Assembly (NCBI RefSeq): GCF_900167045.1
Contig: NZ_FUXJ01000011.1
Location: forward strand, 55,799-110,321
Source: Legionella maceachernii
GTDB taxonomy: Bacteria; Pseudomonadota; Gammaproteobacteria; Legionellales; Legionellaceae
Reading direction: 5' to 3'
DNA length: 54,523 bases
The notes under the pieces: generated by a model
The model's database searches: none
Told to the model about the DNA's origin: nothing
What the model saw: only the letters and a program-made list of their open reading frames with translations
Made by a program: the position numbers and the translations under genes
Part shown: positions 8,278 to 17,231 of the stretch, piece after piece
How the letters are laid out: each line of letters begins with the position of its first letter
Position numbering within the stretch: position 1 is the stretch's first letter

Positions 8278-9284
8278 TTGCGCCTTGGGTTTTACTGGGT
8301 TTACCGCTGCCTTTGCTGATTTGGTTTTTAGTTCCCCGAGCTGTTTTGCGATTGCCGTTAGCACTAAAGGTTCCGTTTTATCAGGCCATGATCGCTGTCA
8401 TGGGCAATAAAAAAACAGCTATCGCAGGAAAAGCACAAATGAGTATGTTATTCGTTATTTGGTGCCTATTAGTCTTTGCGGCTTCAGGGCCACGTTGGGT
8501 GGGCGAGCCTCAGCCCTTAACACGCGAAGGACGCAATATTATGCTAGCGCTTGATTTATCCGGTAGTATGGAGCTGGCAGACATGTTAGTAAAGGGGCGC
8601 CCCGTTAGCCGCTTGGATGTGGTCAAACGAGCGGCAGAACAATTTGTGCAAGCTCGCGCGGGTGATCGCATTGGTCTAATTCTTTTCGGTACTCGTGCTT
8701 ATTTGCAAACCCCGCTTACTTATGATCGACAAAACGTTTTACTTCGCTTAGAAGACGCAACAGTCGGCTTAGCAGGACAAACGACCTCCATCGGCGATGC
8801 TATCGGCTTGGCCGTGAAGCGCTTGCAAGATGTGCCAGCAAAAGGGCGAATTATTATTTTGTTAACTGATGGAGCAAATAATTCCGGCATGCTGCCCCCT
8901 CTAAAAGCGGCTGAGTTAGCAAAACTGGATAACATAAAAATCTATACGATTGGACTAGGAGCAGAATCTGATCCCCGTGCGACGGGTGGGATCTTTTTTA
9001 ATCCTAACCCTTCTTCTGATTTGGATGAGGACACATTACAAGAGATGGCTAAAATAACGGGTGGTCGTTATTTTCGCGCAACGGATATGCAGTCTTTACA
9101 GGAAATTTATGAAAGCATTAATCAGTTGGAGACAGTGAGCCAGGATCAGGCAACCATTCGTCCGCAACACGATTACTACCCTTGGCCTCTCGGGTTGGCG
9201 CTTTTACTATTGTTTTATTGGCTCGGCGAAAAAGCAGAGTTTAAGGCTATTTTTTCTCGTCGGAGGAGCCTGGGTTATGAGTGA
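8265..9284 (+). CDS. batA: BatA-type membrane-anchored VWA protein
   Basis: The reading frame opens at 8241, but the ATG at 8265 (M-F-E-L-I-A-P-W) has GAGG at a suitable distance and gives the usual BatA N-terminus. There are two N-terminal membrane spans (about residues 8-28 and 58-76), a periplasm-facing VWA domain with an intact MIDAS D97-L-S99-G-S101, the later L-L-T-D-G-A-N-N motif, and a C-terminal span (P-L-G-L-A-L-L-L-L-F-Y-W). VWA domains with intact MIDAS bind divalent metal and protein ligands. Bat proteins are linked to oxidative stress tolerance and cell envelope integrity in several bacteria. It overlaps batB by eight bases. Confidence 0.93.
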   Translation: MFELIAPWVLLGLPLPLLIWFLVPRAVLRLPLALKVPFYQAMIAVMGNKKTAIAGKAQMSMLFVIWCLLVFAASGPRWVGEPQPLTREGRNIMLALDLSGSMELADMLVKGRPVSRLDVVKRAAEQFVQARAGDRIGLILFGTRAYLQTPLTYDRQNVLLRLEDATVGLAGQTTSIGDAIGLAVKRLQDVPAKGRIIILLTDGANNSGMLPPLKAAELAKLDNIKIYTIGLGAESDPRATGGIFFNPNPSSDLDEDTLQEMAKITGGRYFRATDMQSLQEIYESINQLETVSQDQATIRPQHDYYPWPLGLALLLLFYWLGEKAEFKAIFSRRRSLGYE

Positions 9285-10206
9285 ATTTCATTTTCTTCGC
9301 CCTTGGTGGCTTCTGGCCATGTTGCCTCTGTTGGGATTATGTTGGTTGTTATGGCAGCAACGTCCACAATCGGAGGCGTGGACAGCAGTTTGTGATAAAC
9401 ATTTGCTTGAGCATTTAATACAAGCGAAAGGACAAGGTCGACGGCATCTTGCTCTATTTTCTTTATTCTTAAGCGGGTTCTTTATGTGTATCAGCTTAGC
9501 TGGCCCTACTTGGACCCGGTTACCGGTGCCTGCTTTTAGGCAAATTCAACCTAGAGTACTGGTCTTGGATATGTCAAATGCGATGCTTAATAGTGATTTG
9601 ACTCCCGATCGCCTGACTCGGGCTAAATTTAAGTTGCATGATTTATTTAAACGCCGTGATGTGGGACAGTTCGGGTTAGTGGTTTATACAAGCGAACCTT
9701 TCGTTGTTTCCCCGCTCACCGATGACGCTCAAACCATCGACGCACTGTTGTCTTCACTGAGCCCAGAAATTATGCCGGTAGAAGGTCAGCAACTGGATAC
9801 CGCTTTAGAAGAAGCCGGACAACTGATTGTTAACGCTGGATATAAAGAAGGCCAAATCTTGGTTCTAACGGGGGAAACACCAAACCCAATTGCTGTGACC
9901 GTCGCAAAAAATCTTGCGGCTAAGCACATTTACACCTCAATCATGCCCGTCATAGGCAATAAGACATTCAATCCGTTGTATCAAGATTTGGCTACTGCGG
10001 GGCAAGGCCAGCTCATTCATTTTGCGGATACCTCCGATGATCTTGATCAATGGCTAAAAGAGTCGGTAAACCGAAAGCAATTTAGTTTAAGTGAGAACGA
10101 TGAGGTGCCTTTGTGGCGAGACGAAGGCCGTTGGTTTTTATTACCCGCATTACTCTTTTTTCTACCGGTCTTCAGGCGAGGTTGGTTGCAGAGGATAACG
10201 GTATGA
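9277..10206 (+). CDS. batB: BatB-type VWA protein with degenerate MIDAS
   Basis: A 309-residue VWA protein with two N-terminal spans (about residues 12-27 and 58-76) and a C-terminal span before R-R-G-W-L-Q-R. The fold matches BatB (V-L-V-L-D-M-S, L-T-P-D-R-L-x-R-A-K, G-L-V-V-Y-T-S-E-P-F-V-V-S-P-L-T-D-D). The MIDAS D-x-S-x-S reads D98-M-S100-N-A102, so the second Ser is Ala, and the usual L-L-T-D-G reads V-L-T-G-E. Metal binding is therefore probably weakened. BatA next door keeps an intact MIDAS, so the two VWA proteins may play different parts in one complex. Its last codons overlap the batC ATG by four bases. Confidence 0.9.
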   Translation: MSEFHFLRPWWLLAMLPLLGLCWLLWQQRPQSEAWTAVCDKHLLEHLIQAKGQGRRHLALFSLFLSGFFMCISLAGPTWTRLPVPAFRQIQPRVLVLDMSNAMLNSDLTPDRLTRAKFKLHDLFKRRDVGQFGLVVYTSEPFVVSPLTDDAQTIDALLSSLSPEIMPVEGQQLDTALEEAGQLIVNAGYKEGQILVLTGETPNPIAVTVAKNLAAKHIYTSIMPVIGNKTFNPLYQDLATAGQGQLIHFADTSDDLDQWLKESVNRKQFSLSENDEVPLWRDEGRWFLLPALLFFLPVFRRGWLQRITV

Positions 10207-11213
10207 CTATTTTGGGCATTTTTTTATTATCCATTTTTACATGCAGTAGCTATGCATTTAGTTGGACAGACTTATGGTCAACCAAAGATCAGCAAGCGCA
10301 AGCATTGATGAAAATAGGGCAATTCAAACAGGCCGAGACCACCTTTCAGCATGCCGATTGGCGTGCTGCTGCGGCTTATCGTGCGGGGGATTATCAGCAA
10401 GCTGCAAAAGAGTATCAATTACTGCAGAATGAGCAAGGTTATTATAATCAGGGCAATGCACTTGCCCATCTGGGCCAATACCAGGAAGCGATTAAAGCAT
10501 ACAATCGAGCGTTAGCAATGAATCCAAACAATAAGGACGCGTTATTTAATCGTAAATTGCTAGAGGATTTACTGAAAAACAATAATACTCAACAAAACCA
10601 ACAAGGCCAGAGCCAACAAAACAAAGACCAGCAAAGCCAAAATCAGCAAGAGCAAAACAAGCAGAATCAGAATCAATCAAAGAATGGCCAAGATAAAAAC
10701 CAAGGTCAAAATCAACAAAATAAAAATCAGCAGGAACAGGGCCAAAATCAGCAAAATAATAATCAGCAAGGCCAGAACCAGCAGGGTAAAAACCAGCAAA
10801 ATAATAATCAGCAAGGCCAGAACCAGCAGGGTAAAAACCAGCAGGGTAAAAACCAGCAAAATAATAATCAGCAAGGCCAGAACCAGCAGGATAAAAACCA
10901 GCAAAATAATAATCAGCAAGGCCAGAACCAGCAGGATAAAAATCAGCAAAATAATGATCAGCAAAGCCAGAGTCAGCAGGGTAAAAATCAGCAAAATAAC
11001 AATCAGCAGGGACAGAAGCAGCAGGATCAAAATCAACAAGCAAAACAAAAAGACAACGAGAAAGGGATGAACAATGCGCAATCAGCTGAAGAATTAGAAA
11101 AGCAACAAGCCAAAGAGCAATGGTTACGGTTAATTCCAGATGATCCTGGCGGGTTAATGCGAGAAAAATTTTTACGCGATCATCTGCGCAGAGAAGGTGG
11201 GTGGTATCAATGA
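10203..11213 (+). CDS. batC: BatC-type TPR protein with long N/Q-rich insert
   Basis: The preferred start is the ATG at 10203 (ATGA overlap with batB), although the frame is open from 10113. It gives a signal peptide or anchor, M-T-I-L-G-I-F-L-L-S-I-F-T-C-S-S-Y-A-F. TPR units follow (about residues 30-120, with G-Y-Y-N-Q-G-N-A-L-A-H-L-G-Q-Y-Q-E-A-I and A-L-A-M-N-P-N-N). Residues about 125-280 are a Q/N/G/K low-complexity tract. The conserved BatC tail W-L-R-L-I-P-D-D-P-G-G-L-M-R-E-K-F closes the protein. The TPRs probably dock the VWA or BatD proteins. The insert is far longer than TPR function needs and is built from DNA repeats. It overlaps batD by four bases. Confidence 0.9.
   Translation: MTILGIFLLSIFTCSSYAFSWTDLWSTKDQQAQALMKIGQFKQAETTFQHADWRAAAAYRAGDYQQAAKEYQLLQNEQGYYNQGNALAHLGQYQEAIKAYNRALAMNPNNKDALFNRKLLEDLLKNNNTQQNQQGQSQQNKDQQSQNQQEQNKQNQNQSKNGQDKNQGQNQQNKNQQEQGQNQQNNNQQGQNQQGKNQQNNNQQGQNQQGKNQQGKNQQNNNQQGQNQQDKNQQNNNQQGQNQQDKNQQNNDQQSQSQQGKNQQNNNQQGQKQQDQNQQAKQKDNEKGMNNAQSAEELEKQQAKEQWLRLIPDDPGGLMREKFLRDHLRREGGWYQ
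10580..11045 (+). repeat. N/Q-rich tandem repeats in batC
   Basis: Imperfect tandem units such as AATCAGCAAGGCCAGAACCA and AACCAGCAAAATAATAATCA encode N-Q-Q-G-Q-N-Q-Q-x-K-N-Q-Q-N-N. The best-conserved stretch is about 10740-10960. In-frame units keep all six frames open and create false ORFs on both strands. Copy number should vary between strains. Confidence 0.88.
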
Positions 11214-12922
11214 AGCGAATATTATTAGGTCTACTTTTGTTATGCTTTAGCAGTATTGCCTCTGCTATCGTGACTTTACAACTTGAAGCACCGCAGGTGC
11301 AAATGGGTGAGAATTTTTCTTTGCATTTAAGAATTGAAGGGACTCAAATTAACGCAGTTCCTGATCTTACTCCACTGCAAAAAGATTTTACGATTATCGG
11401 TACAGAAAGTAATATCAGCTACAGTATCATCAGTGGCAAGGTTCGGGCAGTAAGCGAGTGGACCATTATATTAACACCGAAACGTGCGGGCGTATTACCG
11501 ATACCCGCTTTACGTATAGGTCAGGAAAAAACGAATCCTATTAGTATCGAGATCACTCAATTGCCTCCCGACAGCAATAGTAATCCATCAACAACCACAA
11601 ACCCCAGCTCAGGAAACACGCAACAGTCGCAGCAGCAAGATGTTATGCTCACAGCAGAGGTGGACACCCATCAACCCTTTGTCAATCAACAAGTCATTTA
11701 CACTGTTAAATTGTTTAATAGCAGTCGATTACTGGATGCGAATTATTTACCTCCTCAAGTGGAGGATGCCTTGTTTGTTCCTTTTGGGGAAGGCCGGCGT
11801 TATCAAGTAACCCACAATGGTAGGCTCTATGCGGTAGAAGAGCAGCAATTTGCTGTGTTCCCGCAAAAAAGTGGGGATCTAAAGATCAAACCCCCGGTTT
11901 TTAATGCGTTAGTCTATGATATTGCTGGACCAAGACGAGTGAGCGTACAAGCACAATCAACTGTGCTTAACGTGCAACCTATTCCTGCGCAATATCAAGG
12001 CAAAACATGGTTTCCAGCAAAAAAAGTTACTCTGAGTGAAAGCTATGACAAAAGCACAACTACTTTAACAGAAGGAAGTACTTTAGAACGCACGGTAACA
12101 CTGCAAGCAGTGGCTGTGCCCGCTCAGCTTTTACCTTCCCTTAATTTTGGTAGCTCAGACCAATTTAGTATTTACCCAGAAAAGCCAACGGTGACTAATC
12201 GTTTTAAACAACAAGACCTTGTGGGAACGTCGACGGTTAAAGTCACTTACTTACTCAATAAAGCAGGTAAGATCACTATCCCGCCTTTAATCTTACCTTG
12301 GTTTAATACGGTAACTGGAAAAGAAGAAGTCAGCTCCTTGCCAGGATTTACTATCGATGTGCTTTCTGCAATGGGTCAAACTAAGCAAACAACGTCGCCA
12401 AAACCGACTACTACAATACCTTCTTCTTTGCAATCCGTCACTGCTCCTCAGCCCAGTGAAAATAAAACACTGGAAAAACCAATAATGAATCCGCCTAGCC
12501 CACAAAGTAATCTTGCCTGGTGGGCTGCAGGTGTTTTCGCTCTTGCTTGGTTATTGACAATCGCTGCTTGGCGTTGGCCACGTTCAAAGGATATGGCGGC
12601 GAAGCAAACTAAGGCTCAGGTATTAAAGCAATTGCAAGAGGCCTGTTTGAGTCATAATCCTCGATTAGCACGAGACGCCATGCTTAAATGGGGACGCTTG
12701 CTATGGCCAGAAGCCAATTTATTGAATTTAATTGACTTAGAAAATTTGGTCGAAGATCCAGACTTAAAGCAGCAGATAAAAGCACTTTCCGAAGCCCTAT
12801 ATCATGAAGAGGCCCATAAAGAATGGCAAGGGGAGTTATTGTGGCAAGCGGTCTCGCGTTTTCAACCTTCTTCTACCAATAAAGATAAAGGAAATCGGTT
12901 ACCTCCCATTCATCGTCTTTAA
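11210..12922 (+). CDS. batD: BatD-like oxygen tolerance protein
   Basis: The frame is open from a GTG at 11201, but the ATG at 11210 overlaps the batC stop as ATGA, has AAGGTGG upstream, and starts a clean signal peptide (M-K-R-I-L-L-G-L-L-L-L-C-F-S-S-I-A-S-A). Two beta-sandwich-like periplasmic repeats follow (V-Q-M-G-E-N-F-S-L-H-L-R-I-E-G; Q-P-F-V-N-Q-Q-V-I-Y-T-V-K-L-F). Then come a T/P/S-rich linker, one membrane span (about residues 440-456, A-W-W-A-A-G-V-F-A-L-A-W-L-L) and a cytoplasmic helical tail. This is the BatD layout, and the length (570) is normal for BatD. It is the last member of the coupled cluster. Confidence 0.92.
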   Translation: MKRILLGLLLLCFSSIASAIVTLQLEAPQVQMGENFSLHLRIEGTQINAVPDLTPLQKDFTIIGTESNISYSIISGKVRAVSEWTIILTPKRAGVLPIPALRIGQEKTNPISIEITQLPPDSNSNPSTTTNPSSGNTQQSQQQDVMLTAEVDTHQPFVNQQVIYTVKLFNSSRLLDANYLPPQVEDALFVPFGEGRRYQVTHNGRLYAVEEQQFAVFPQKSGDLKIKPPVFNALVYDIAGPRRVSVQAQSTVLNVQPIPAQYQGKTWFPAKKVTLSESYDKSTTTLTEGSTLERTVTLQAVAVPAQLLPSLNFGSSDQFSIYPEKPTVTNRFKQQDLVGTSTVKVTYLLNKAGKITIPPLILPWFNTVTGKEEVSSLPGFTIDVLSAMGQTKQTTSPKPTTTIPSSLQSVTAPQPSENKTLEKPIMNPPSPQSNLAWWAAGVFALAWLLTIAAWRWPRSKDMAAKQTKAQVLKQLQEACLSHNPRLARDAMLKWGRLLWPEANLLNLIDLENLVEDPDLKQQIKALSEALYHEEAHKEWQGELLWQAVSRFQPSSTNKDKGNRLPPIHRL

Positions 12923-12937
12923 TTTGAGGGAAATGGT

Positions 12938-14359
12938 ATGCAGCTGAGGGAATACTATAAGCAAGATGCACAAGGCTTGGCGAGGCTAATTAAAACTAAA
13001 CAGATAAGTCCTACGGAAGCTCTCGATTGTGCGATACAGCGAATGCATGAGGTGAATCCTGCACTCAATGCTGTCATCACAGACTGCAGTGATTGGGCGT
13101 ATGAACAGCTTAAATTAATGCGAGGTGATGAGCCTTTTTATGGGGTTCCTATTTTAGTGAAAGATCTAGGATTTATGATAAAAGGGATGCCCTATACTGC
13201 TGGGTCACGCTTTTATGCATCGGCGGTTTCACCCGTAAATAGTGATGTTATCGAGCGACTGCTGGATTTTGGATTGTTGCCTTTTGCTAAAACAAATGTC
13301 CCAGAGTTCGGATTGTCTTACGTCACCGAATCGGTCCTACATGGGCCATGTAGAAATCCTTATGATTTAAGTCGAACACCTGGTGGATCATCAGGAGGCT
13401 CTGCTGCAGCGGTTGCTGCTGGAGTGGCGCCTGTGGCCACAGCCAATGATGGAGGTGGTTCGATTCGTATTCCTGCTGCCTGCTGTGGTTTGTTTGGTTT
13501 TAAACCAACACCGGGCCTCATTCCAACCGGACCATTGGCCGGTGAAGCATGGTCTGGATTAGCGACTGGCCATGTGTTAACTCGCACCGTACGCGACTCT
13601 GCACTTTTATTTGCATTATTTACAACACCTCATTTAAATCCAGGACAGTTAGCTACTCGATTTTCCAGGAAGCGTCGACACCAACAACCGCTTACGATTG
13701 CCTTATTGGAAGGCGCTTTTCCAGCAGTGTCTGTGGCAAAACCTTGTATGGAAGCAAGGGATCAAGCCATTGAAGTATTGAAATCGCTGGGTCATCGCAT
13801 TGTCCAACGAAAATTAAGCCTGGACTTGCAAGGCATTGACGAATCGGTGATGGTGATGATTGCCGCAAATACTTGCGCCGAAATAGAAAATGGAGAAGCC
13901 ATTTTAAAGCGTAAAGTAAAAAAAGAGGAGCTAGAACCGGTGACTTGGGAATTTATGAGGCAAGGTAAGGCTATCACTGCGTCACAACTGATTATGGCAA
14001 AAAATAGAGTTTATCAATTGCTGCGACCCCTTCACGAGTTATTTGAGGACATTGATGTAATTTTAACGCCCGCCTTGGCGCAGTTACCGCTTCCTATTGG
14101 TCGCTTAGCGACAAACGATGACTTCATGGATTATTTACAAAAAAACACAGAATTTTCTCCGTTTACATCATTGTATAATCAGGCGGGACTTCCTGCGATG
14201 ACTATGCCGGTTATGTCTCATCATGGGCTGCCGCTTTCAGTCCAATTTGCTGCAGCAAAAGGCCAAGATCGATTGCTTTTAGAGCTGGCTATGCATTTAG
14301 AGAAATCATTTCCTGATTTTTCAAAACCGGTCACTGTACTTCAAAATCGATCAGTTTGA
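12938..14359 (+). CDS. Amidase signature family hydrolase
   Basis: A 473-residue amidase with the Ser-cisSer-Lys triad visible: K75 in P-I-L-V-K-D-L, S151 in the G-G-S-S-G-G-S motif, and nucleophile S175 in D-G-G-G-S-I-R-I-P-A. Other family segments are T-P-G-G-S-S-G-G-S-A-A-A-V-A-A-G and C-C-G-L-F-G-F-K-P-T-P-G. The substrate cannot be read from sequence. The protein resembles stand-alone amidases and 6-aminohexanoate-cyclic-dimer hydrolases more than GatA, and no gatC or gatB lies nearby. It starts 15 bases after batD with GAGG upstream, so it may be cotranscribed, though it is not a usual Bat member. Confidence 0.9.
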   Translation: MQLREYYKQDAQGLARLIKTKQISPTEALDCAIQRMHEVNPALNAVITDCSDWAYEQLKLMRGDEPFYGVPILVKDLGFMIKGMPYTAGSRFYASAVSPVNSDVIERLLDFGLLPFAKTNVPEFGLSYVTESVLHGPCRNPYDLSRTPGGSSGGSAAAVAAGVAPVATANDGGGSIRIPAACCGLFGFKPTPGLIPTGPLAGEAWSGLATGHVLTRTVRDSALLFALFTTPHLNPGQLATRFSRKRRHQQPLTIALLEGAFPAVSVAKPCMEARDQAIEVLKSLGHRIVQRKLSLDLQGIDESVMVMIAANTCAEIENGEAILKRKVKKEELEPVTWEFMRQGKAITASQLIMAKNRVYQLLRPLHELFEDIDVILTPALAQLPLPIGRLATNDDFMDYLQKNTEFSPFTSLYNQAGLPAMTMPVMSHHGLPLSVQFAAAKGQDRLLLELAMHLEKSFPDFSKPVTVLQNRSV

Positions 14360-14400
14360 TTTTATCGAAGGCTAATCTCGCTGATGAAATGATAAGGACA

Positions 14401-14430
14401 GATAACTTGATAAATATTTATCAAGTTATC
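14401..14430. other. Perfect 30-bp palindrome between amidase and csp
   Basis: Bases 14401-14415 (GATAACTTGATAAAT) are the exact reverse complement of 14416-14430. There is no loop and no T-run, so it is not a standard terminator. It ends 23 bases upstream of a TATAAT box (14454-14459) that would drive the cold-shock gene, a position suited to an operator for a dimeric regulator or a cruciform. Confidence 0.8.
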
Positions 14431-14453
14431 TCGCTATTTAACAAGCACTAGGA

Positions 14454-14459
14454 TATAAT
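14454..14459 (+). promoter_or_regulatory. Probable -10 box of the cold-shock gene
   Basis: TATAAT is followed by about 155 bases of leader before the csp ATG. A long 5' leader is usual for cold-shock mRNAs, where it controls stability and translation with temperature. No good -35 box is seen at 17 bases. Confidence 0.5.
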
Positions 14460-14619
14460 CATAGTACTTGAGCTTTTTTGTATTCTCAGTCGGAACATTT
14501 TTTTCGTGAAAATCCCTCCTTTTGTAGTTCAAAGTAGCGAGTTTGTCGTCGCAAAATAAATGCTTCTACACGAATCCTAACTAGCGCAAGGTGTTTTTAA
14601 TTTAACTTGGAAAGTAGAA

Positions 14620-14838
14620 ATGTCTGGTACAATAGAAACCGGCCACGTTAAGTGGTTTAATGATGAGAAAGGTTATGGCTTTATTAGCCGTGACAATGGT
14701 CAAGACGATGTATTCGTTCATTTTCGTTCAATCAATAGCACTGCTAATCGTAAGACCTTACAAGAAGGTCAACGAGTAGAATTTAAAGTGATTAAAGGAC
14801 CTAAAGGTCTACAGGCAGAAGAAGTAACTGCTTTATAA
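14620..14838 (+). CDS. CspA-family cold-shock protein
   Basis: A 72-residue OB-fold nucleic acid chaperone. RNP1 is K-G-Y-G-F-I and RNP2 is V-F-V-H-F. The opening G-H-V-K-W-F-N and the closing [10 protein letters not shown] complete the fold. Such proteins melt RNA structure during cold shock or growth resumption. A GGAAAG ribosome site precedes the ATG. A long leader starting near a TATAAT at 14454 and an upstream perfect palindrome suggest control at both the transcript and RNA level. Which Csp paralogue this is cannot be decided from the window. Confidence 0.95.
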   Translation: MSGTIETGHVKWFNDEKGYGFISRDNGQDDVFVHFRSINSTANRKTLQEGQRVEFKVIKGPKGLQAEEVTAL

Positions 14839-14862
14839 TTTTTTTATTTCTCTCATCTCTTT

Positions 14863-14903
14863 CCCCCTCTATTAGTACGCACTCGGTGTGGCTATTAGAG
14901 GGG
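14863..14903 (+). terminator. Hairpin after csp
   Basis: CCCCTCTA (14864-14871) pairs with TAGAGGGG (14896-14903) around a 24-base loop. It lies about 25 bases after the csp stop. No T-run follows directly, though CCCCTCTTTTTT occurs 45 bases later. It is probably the 3' end structure of the csp mRNA. Confidence 0.5.
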
Positions 14904-15010
14904 ATGACTTCCCTCTGGAAAAGCCATAGTGCTTTGCTGGCTCAGGCCCCTCTTTTTTAAATTACAAATTAAAGTAATAATTGTTTTTTAATGCCTGTGC
15001 GGATGACTCA

Positions 15011-15997
15011 ATGATCCGATTGATTATACTATTGTCGCTTATACAGCCTCTTTTTTGCCACGCTTCAATTAAAGCAACGGGCTATTTTAGTGCGAGCAAA
15101 ACCTGCCCGGCCTATGTTTCTAAAAATAAAAAAATCAATCCTGATCATTTATTCATCTATCCAGGACAGCAATATAGCATTAAAGAAATTAATCGTTCTT
15201 ATCATCCTGAGTGGATAAGGATAGAACTTAATAATGCCATAACAGCAAACGCGTTAAGATGGGTAAGTGCTCATTGCGGGGAATCGCATTACCAGGCCAT
15301 GAGTCAAAGCTCTTGTCAACGGGGGCCTGGTTTCGCTGACTCCTATGTGTTAGCTCTCAGTTGGCATCCCGCTTTTTGTCAAACACGGGGTTATGAGGAA
15401 GGTAAACCGGAATGTTTGCACTTAATGCCGGATTCTTTCCAAGCAAGCCATCTCGTTTTGCATGGCTTATGGCCAAATCAGCAAGCGTGTGGCCAACAAT
15501 ATGGGTTTTGTAATGTGAGAATACACACCCATTATTGCGACTATCCCGCCGTTGCTTTAAGCACAAGGGTTGCCAACAACTTGCGGCAAATGATGCCGAG
15601 TTATGCGTATGGGGGTTGTCTTGAGCGATACGAGTGGGGTAAACACGGCAGTTGCCAAACCCTTTCTGCAGACGACTATTTTTCATTGGCAATGCGTTTG
15701 AGCCAAGAAGCGAATTCAACACCCCTGGGTAAATTTTTGCACGCACAGGTGGGGCGCGTGGTGCAGCGCACACAACTTACAGAAATGATTCGTCAATCGT
15801 TTGGCCAAAATGCGGAACGTAAAGTTTATTTGAGTTGTAAAAAAGGGTTGCTGGTTGATATTTATATCCAATTGCCTGCGCTAATTCCCGCCAATGGATC
15901 GTTGCAAAACTTAGTGCAACAGGCCCCTGATTTTATGCGTTATGAGGCCTGTCCAGCAAGAATCTCCATTTCTAATTTTAAAAATAGACCAGAGTAG
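15011..15997 (+). CDS. srnA: Secreted T2-family ribonuclease (SrnA-like)
   Basis: The ATG at 15011 gives a clean signal peptide (M-I-R-L-I-I-L-L-S-L-I-Q-P-L-F-C-H-A); an in-frame TTG at 14981 is less likely. Both active-site segments of RNase T2 are present: CAS I L-V-L-H151-G-L-W-P and CAS II E208-W-G-K211-H212-G-S-C. Many cysteines fit a disulphide-bonded exported enzyme. T2 RNases cleave RNA through 2',3'-cyclic phosphates with little base preference. Legionella pneumophila SrnA is a T2 RNase exported by type II secretion, and the symbol rests on that similarity. The N-terminal 100 residues before the catalytic core have several Cys and are not part of the minimal T2 fold. Confidence 0.92.
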   Translation: MIRLIILLSLIQPLFCHASIKATGYFSASKTCPAYVSKNKKINPDHLFIYPGQQYSIKEINRSYHPEWIRIELNNAITANALRWVSAHCGESHYQAMSQSSCQRGPGFADSYVLALSWHPAFCQTRGYEEGKPECLHLMPDSFQASHLVLHGLWPNQQACGQQYGFCNVRIHTHYCDYPAVALSTRVANNLRQMMPSYAYGGCLERYEWGKHGSCQTLSADDYFSLAMRLSQEANSTPLGKFLHAQVGRVVQRTQLTEMIRQSFGQNAERKVYLSCKKGLLVDIYIQLPALIPANGSLQNLVQQAPDFMRYEACPARISISNFKNRPE

Positions 15998-16026
15998 TCT
16001 TCTTTATTTCAAATGAATAAAAAGAC
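15997..16026 (+). terminator. Hairpin at the RNase T2 3' end
   Basis: GTCTT-C-TTTATT pairs with AATAAA-A-AAGAC around a short loop, starting at the stop codon. No T-run follows, so it may protect the mRNA 3' end or act as a weak terminator. Confidence 0.45.
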
Positions 16027-16172
16027 GCATGATACCGCAATATCTGATTGATGTTAGCCCTTATAGATTAAATTTCATCTATTTAACGATGACTTCTGTG
16101 AGGAATCTTGCGTACAACAGTAACTTCATCTAATGTAGAGAGATTCGTATAAATAGAACGTGGATTAGATTG

Positions 16173-17150
16173 ATGCGGCTTTTCTTATTGCTTCTTTCAT
16201 TGTTATTGCTATCAAGTTGCGCGCATCATTCACAAGTACTGCCCGCTACACTAAAAGGAAGGACGGAAGAGTATTTTCTGCCTCCTTTTACGAAGGTACG
16301 AGCTGAAGGGTTAATTAATGTGAGCCTACATACGGGCTACAAAAATCAAGAAGTGATTTTACACGGGGATCCGCGTGATTTAGCGGATGTCCTCATTGAA
16401 GTGAAGGATGGTCACTTAAACATTAAAATTCCTCAAGGCCACCCTCATTACGGTGAAGTCACCGCGGAAGTGCGTGCTCATTTCCTAAACTCGTTTACTT
16501 ACAAAGGTGAAGGAACTATTGGAGGAAGTAACATTCACTCTGGACTTCTCGATTTAAATATTGATAACTCAGGCCAAACCACGCTTGGCGGGTATATCGT
16601 TTTGCGTAAATTGAAAGCCAGTGGCGGAGGTAATATCCAAATTAGTGGAATTCATACGCAATATTTACAATTAGATATTACCGGTAAAACAAAAGTTCAA
16701 TTGGCTGGTGTCATTAACGTGTCCAAATTAAATCTTGAAGGGGATGCGTTATTGAGTATGTACTGGATAAAAGCACCAGTGTTGTCTGTCTGTCAACGAG
16801 GTCGATCATTTATCCAGTTAGCTGGGGTTGTGGATCGATTGGATGTTGAATTATGGGATACAGCTCATTTTAATGGGCGTTATTTAAGGGCCCAAAGTGC
16901 GTTTGTTAAAACACACGATCGTGCTGTCGCCGATTTAACAGCGACTAAGCATCAGCACACTTTGGCGACAGACGCTAGTGATATCTATTTCTATAAAATG
17001 CCACAGACTTCAGCGGATTTTATGGCTTATGCAGGTTCTGTCCTCGATATGCGCGATTGGAATCGTCCCGATTTGAATGATTATACACGCTATAATAGTC
17101 CGAGTTCCGCACCTGGCGATATCCCTTTGATTGCAGGACTTTCGAAATAA
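16173..17150 (+). CDS. DUF2807 (GIN domain) lipoprotein
   Basis: The ATG at 16173 is preferred over the TTG just before it. The N-terminus is a lipoprotein signal peptide with lipobox L-S-S-C16. The rest is a repetitive beta-helix-like domain of the DUF2807 (head GIN) type: F-T-K-V-R-A-E-G-L-I-N-V-S-L-H-T-G, then regularly spaced G-x-x-x-L-N-I-x-x-S-G, L-K-A-S-G-G-G-N-I-Q-I-S-G and L-Q-L-D-I-T-G-K-T-K-V-Q-L-A-G. The protein should be anchored in the envelope. No enzymatic motif is visible, and members of this family are of unknown function, often described as adhesin-like. It lies 175 bases after the RNase gene and probably has its own promoter. Confidence 0.85.
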   Translation: MRLFLLLLSLLLLSSCAHHSQVLPATLKGRTEEYFLPPFTKVRAEGLINVSLHTGYKNQEVILHGDPRDLADVLIEVKDGHLNIKIPQGHPHYGEVTAEVRAHFLNSFTYKGEGTIGGSNIHSGLLDLNIDNSGQTTLGGYIVLRKLKASGGGNIQISGIHTQYLQLDITGKTKVQLAGVINVSKLNLEGDALLSMYWIKAPVLSVCQRGRSFIQLAGVVDRLDVELWDTAHFNGRYLRAQSAFVKTHDRAVADLTATKHQHTLATDASDIYFYKMPQTSADFMAYAGSVLDMRDWNRPDLNDYTRYNSPSSAPGDIPLIAGLSK

Positions 17151-17231
17151 TGACTCGTCAGATAATTCGACTTCCCTGAGCGGATTACTTGGAGCGTAAC
17201 TCATAACTCGAGTAATTTAAAAATAGCTGGG

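Noticed and set aside
10546-11081. Three ORFs of 128-165 residues overlapping batC repeats
   Set aside because: They arise from the N/Q tandem repeats, are low-complexity, and lie inside a well-supported gene.
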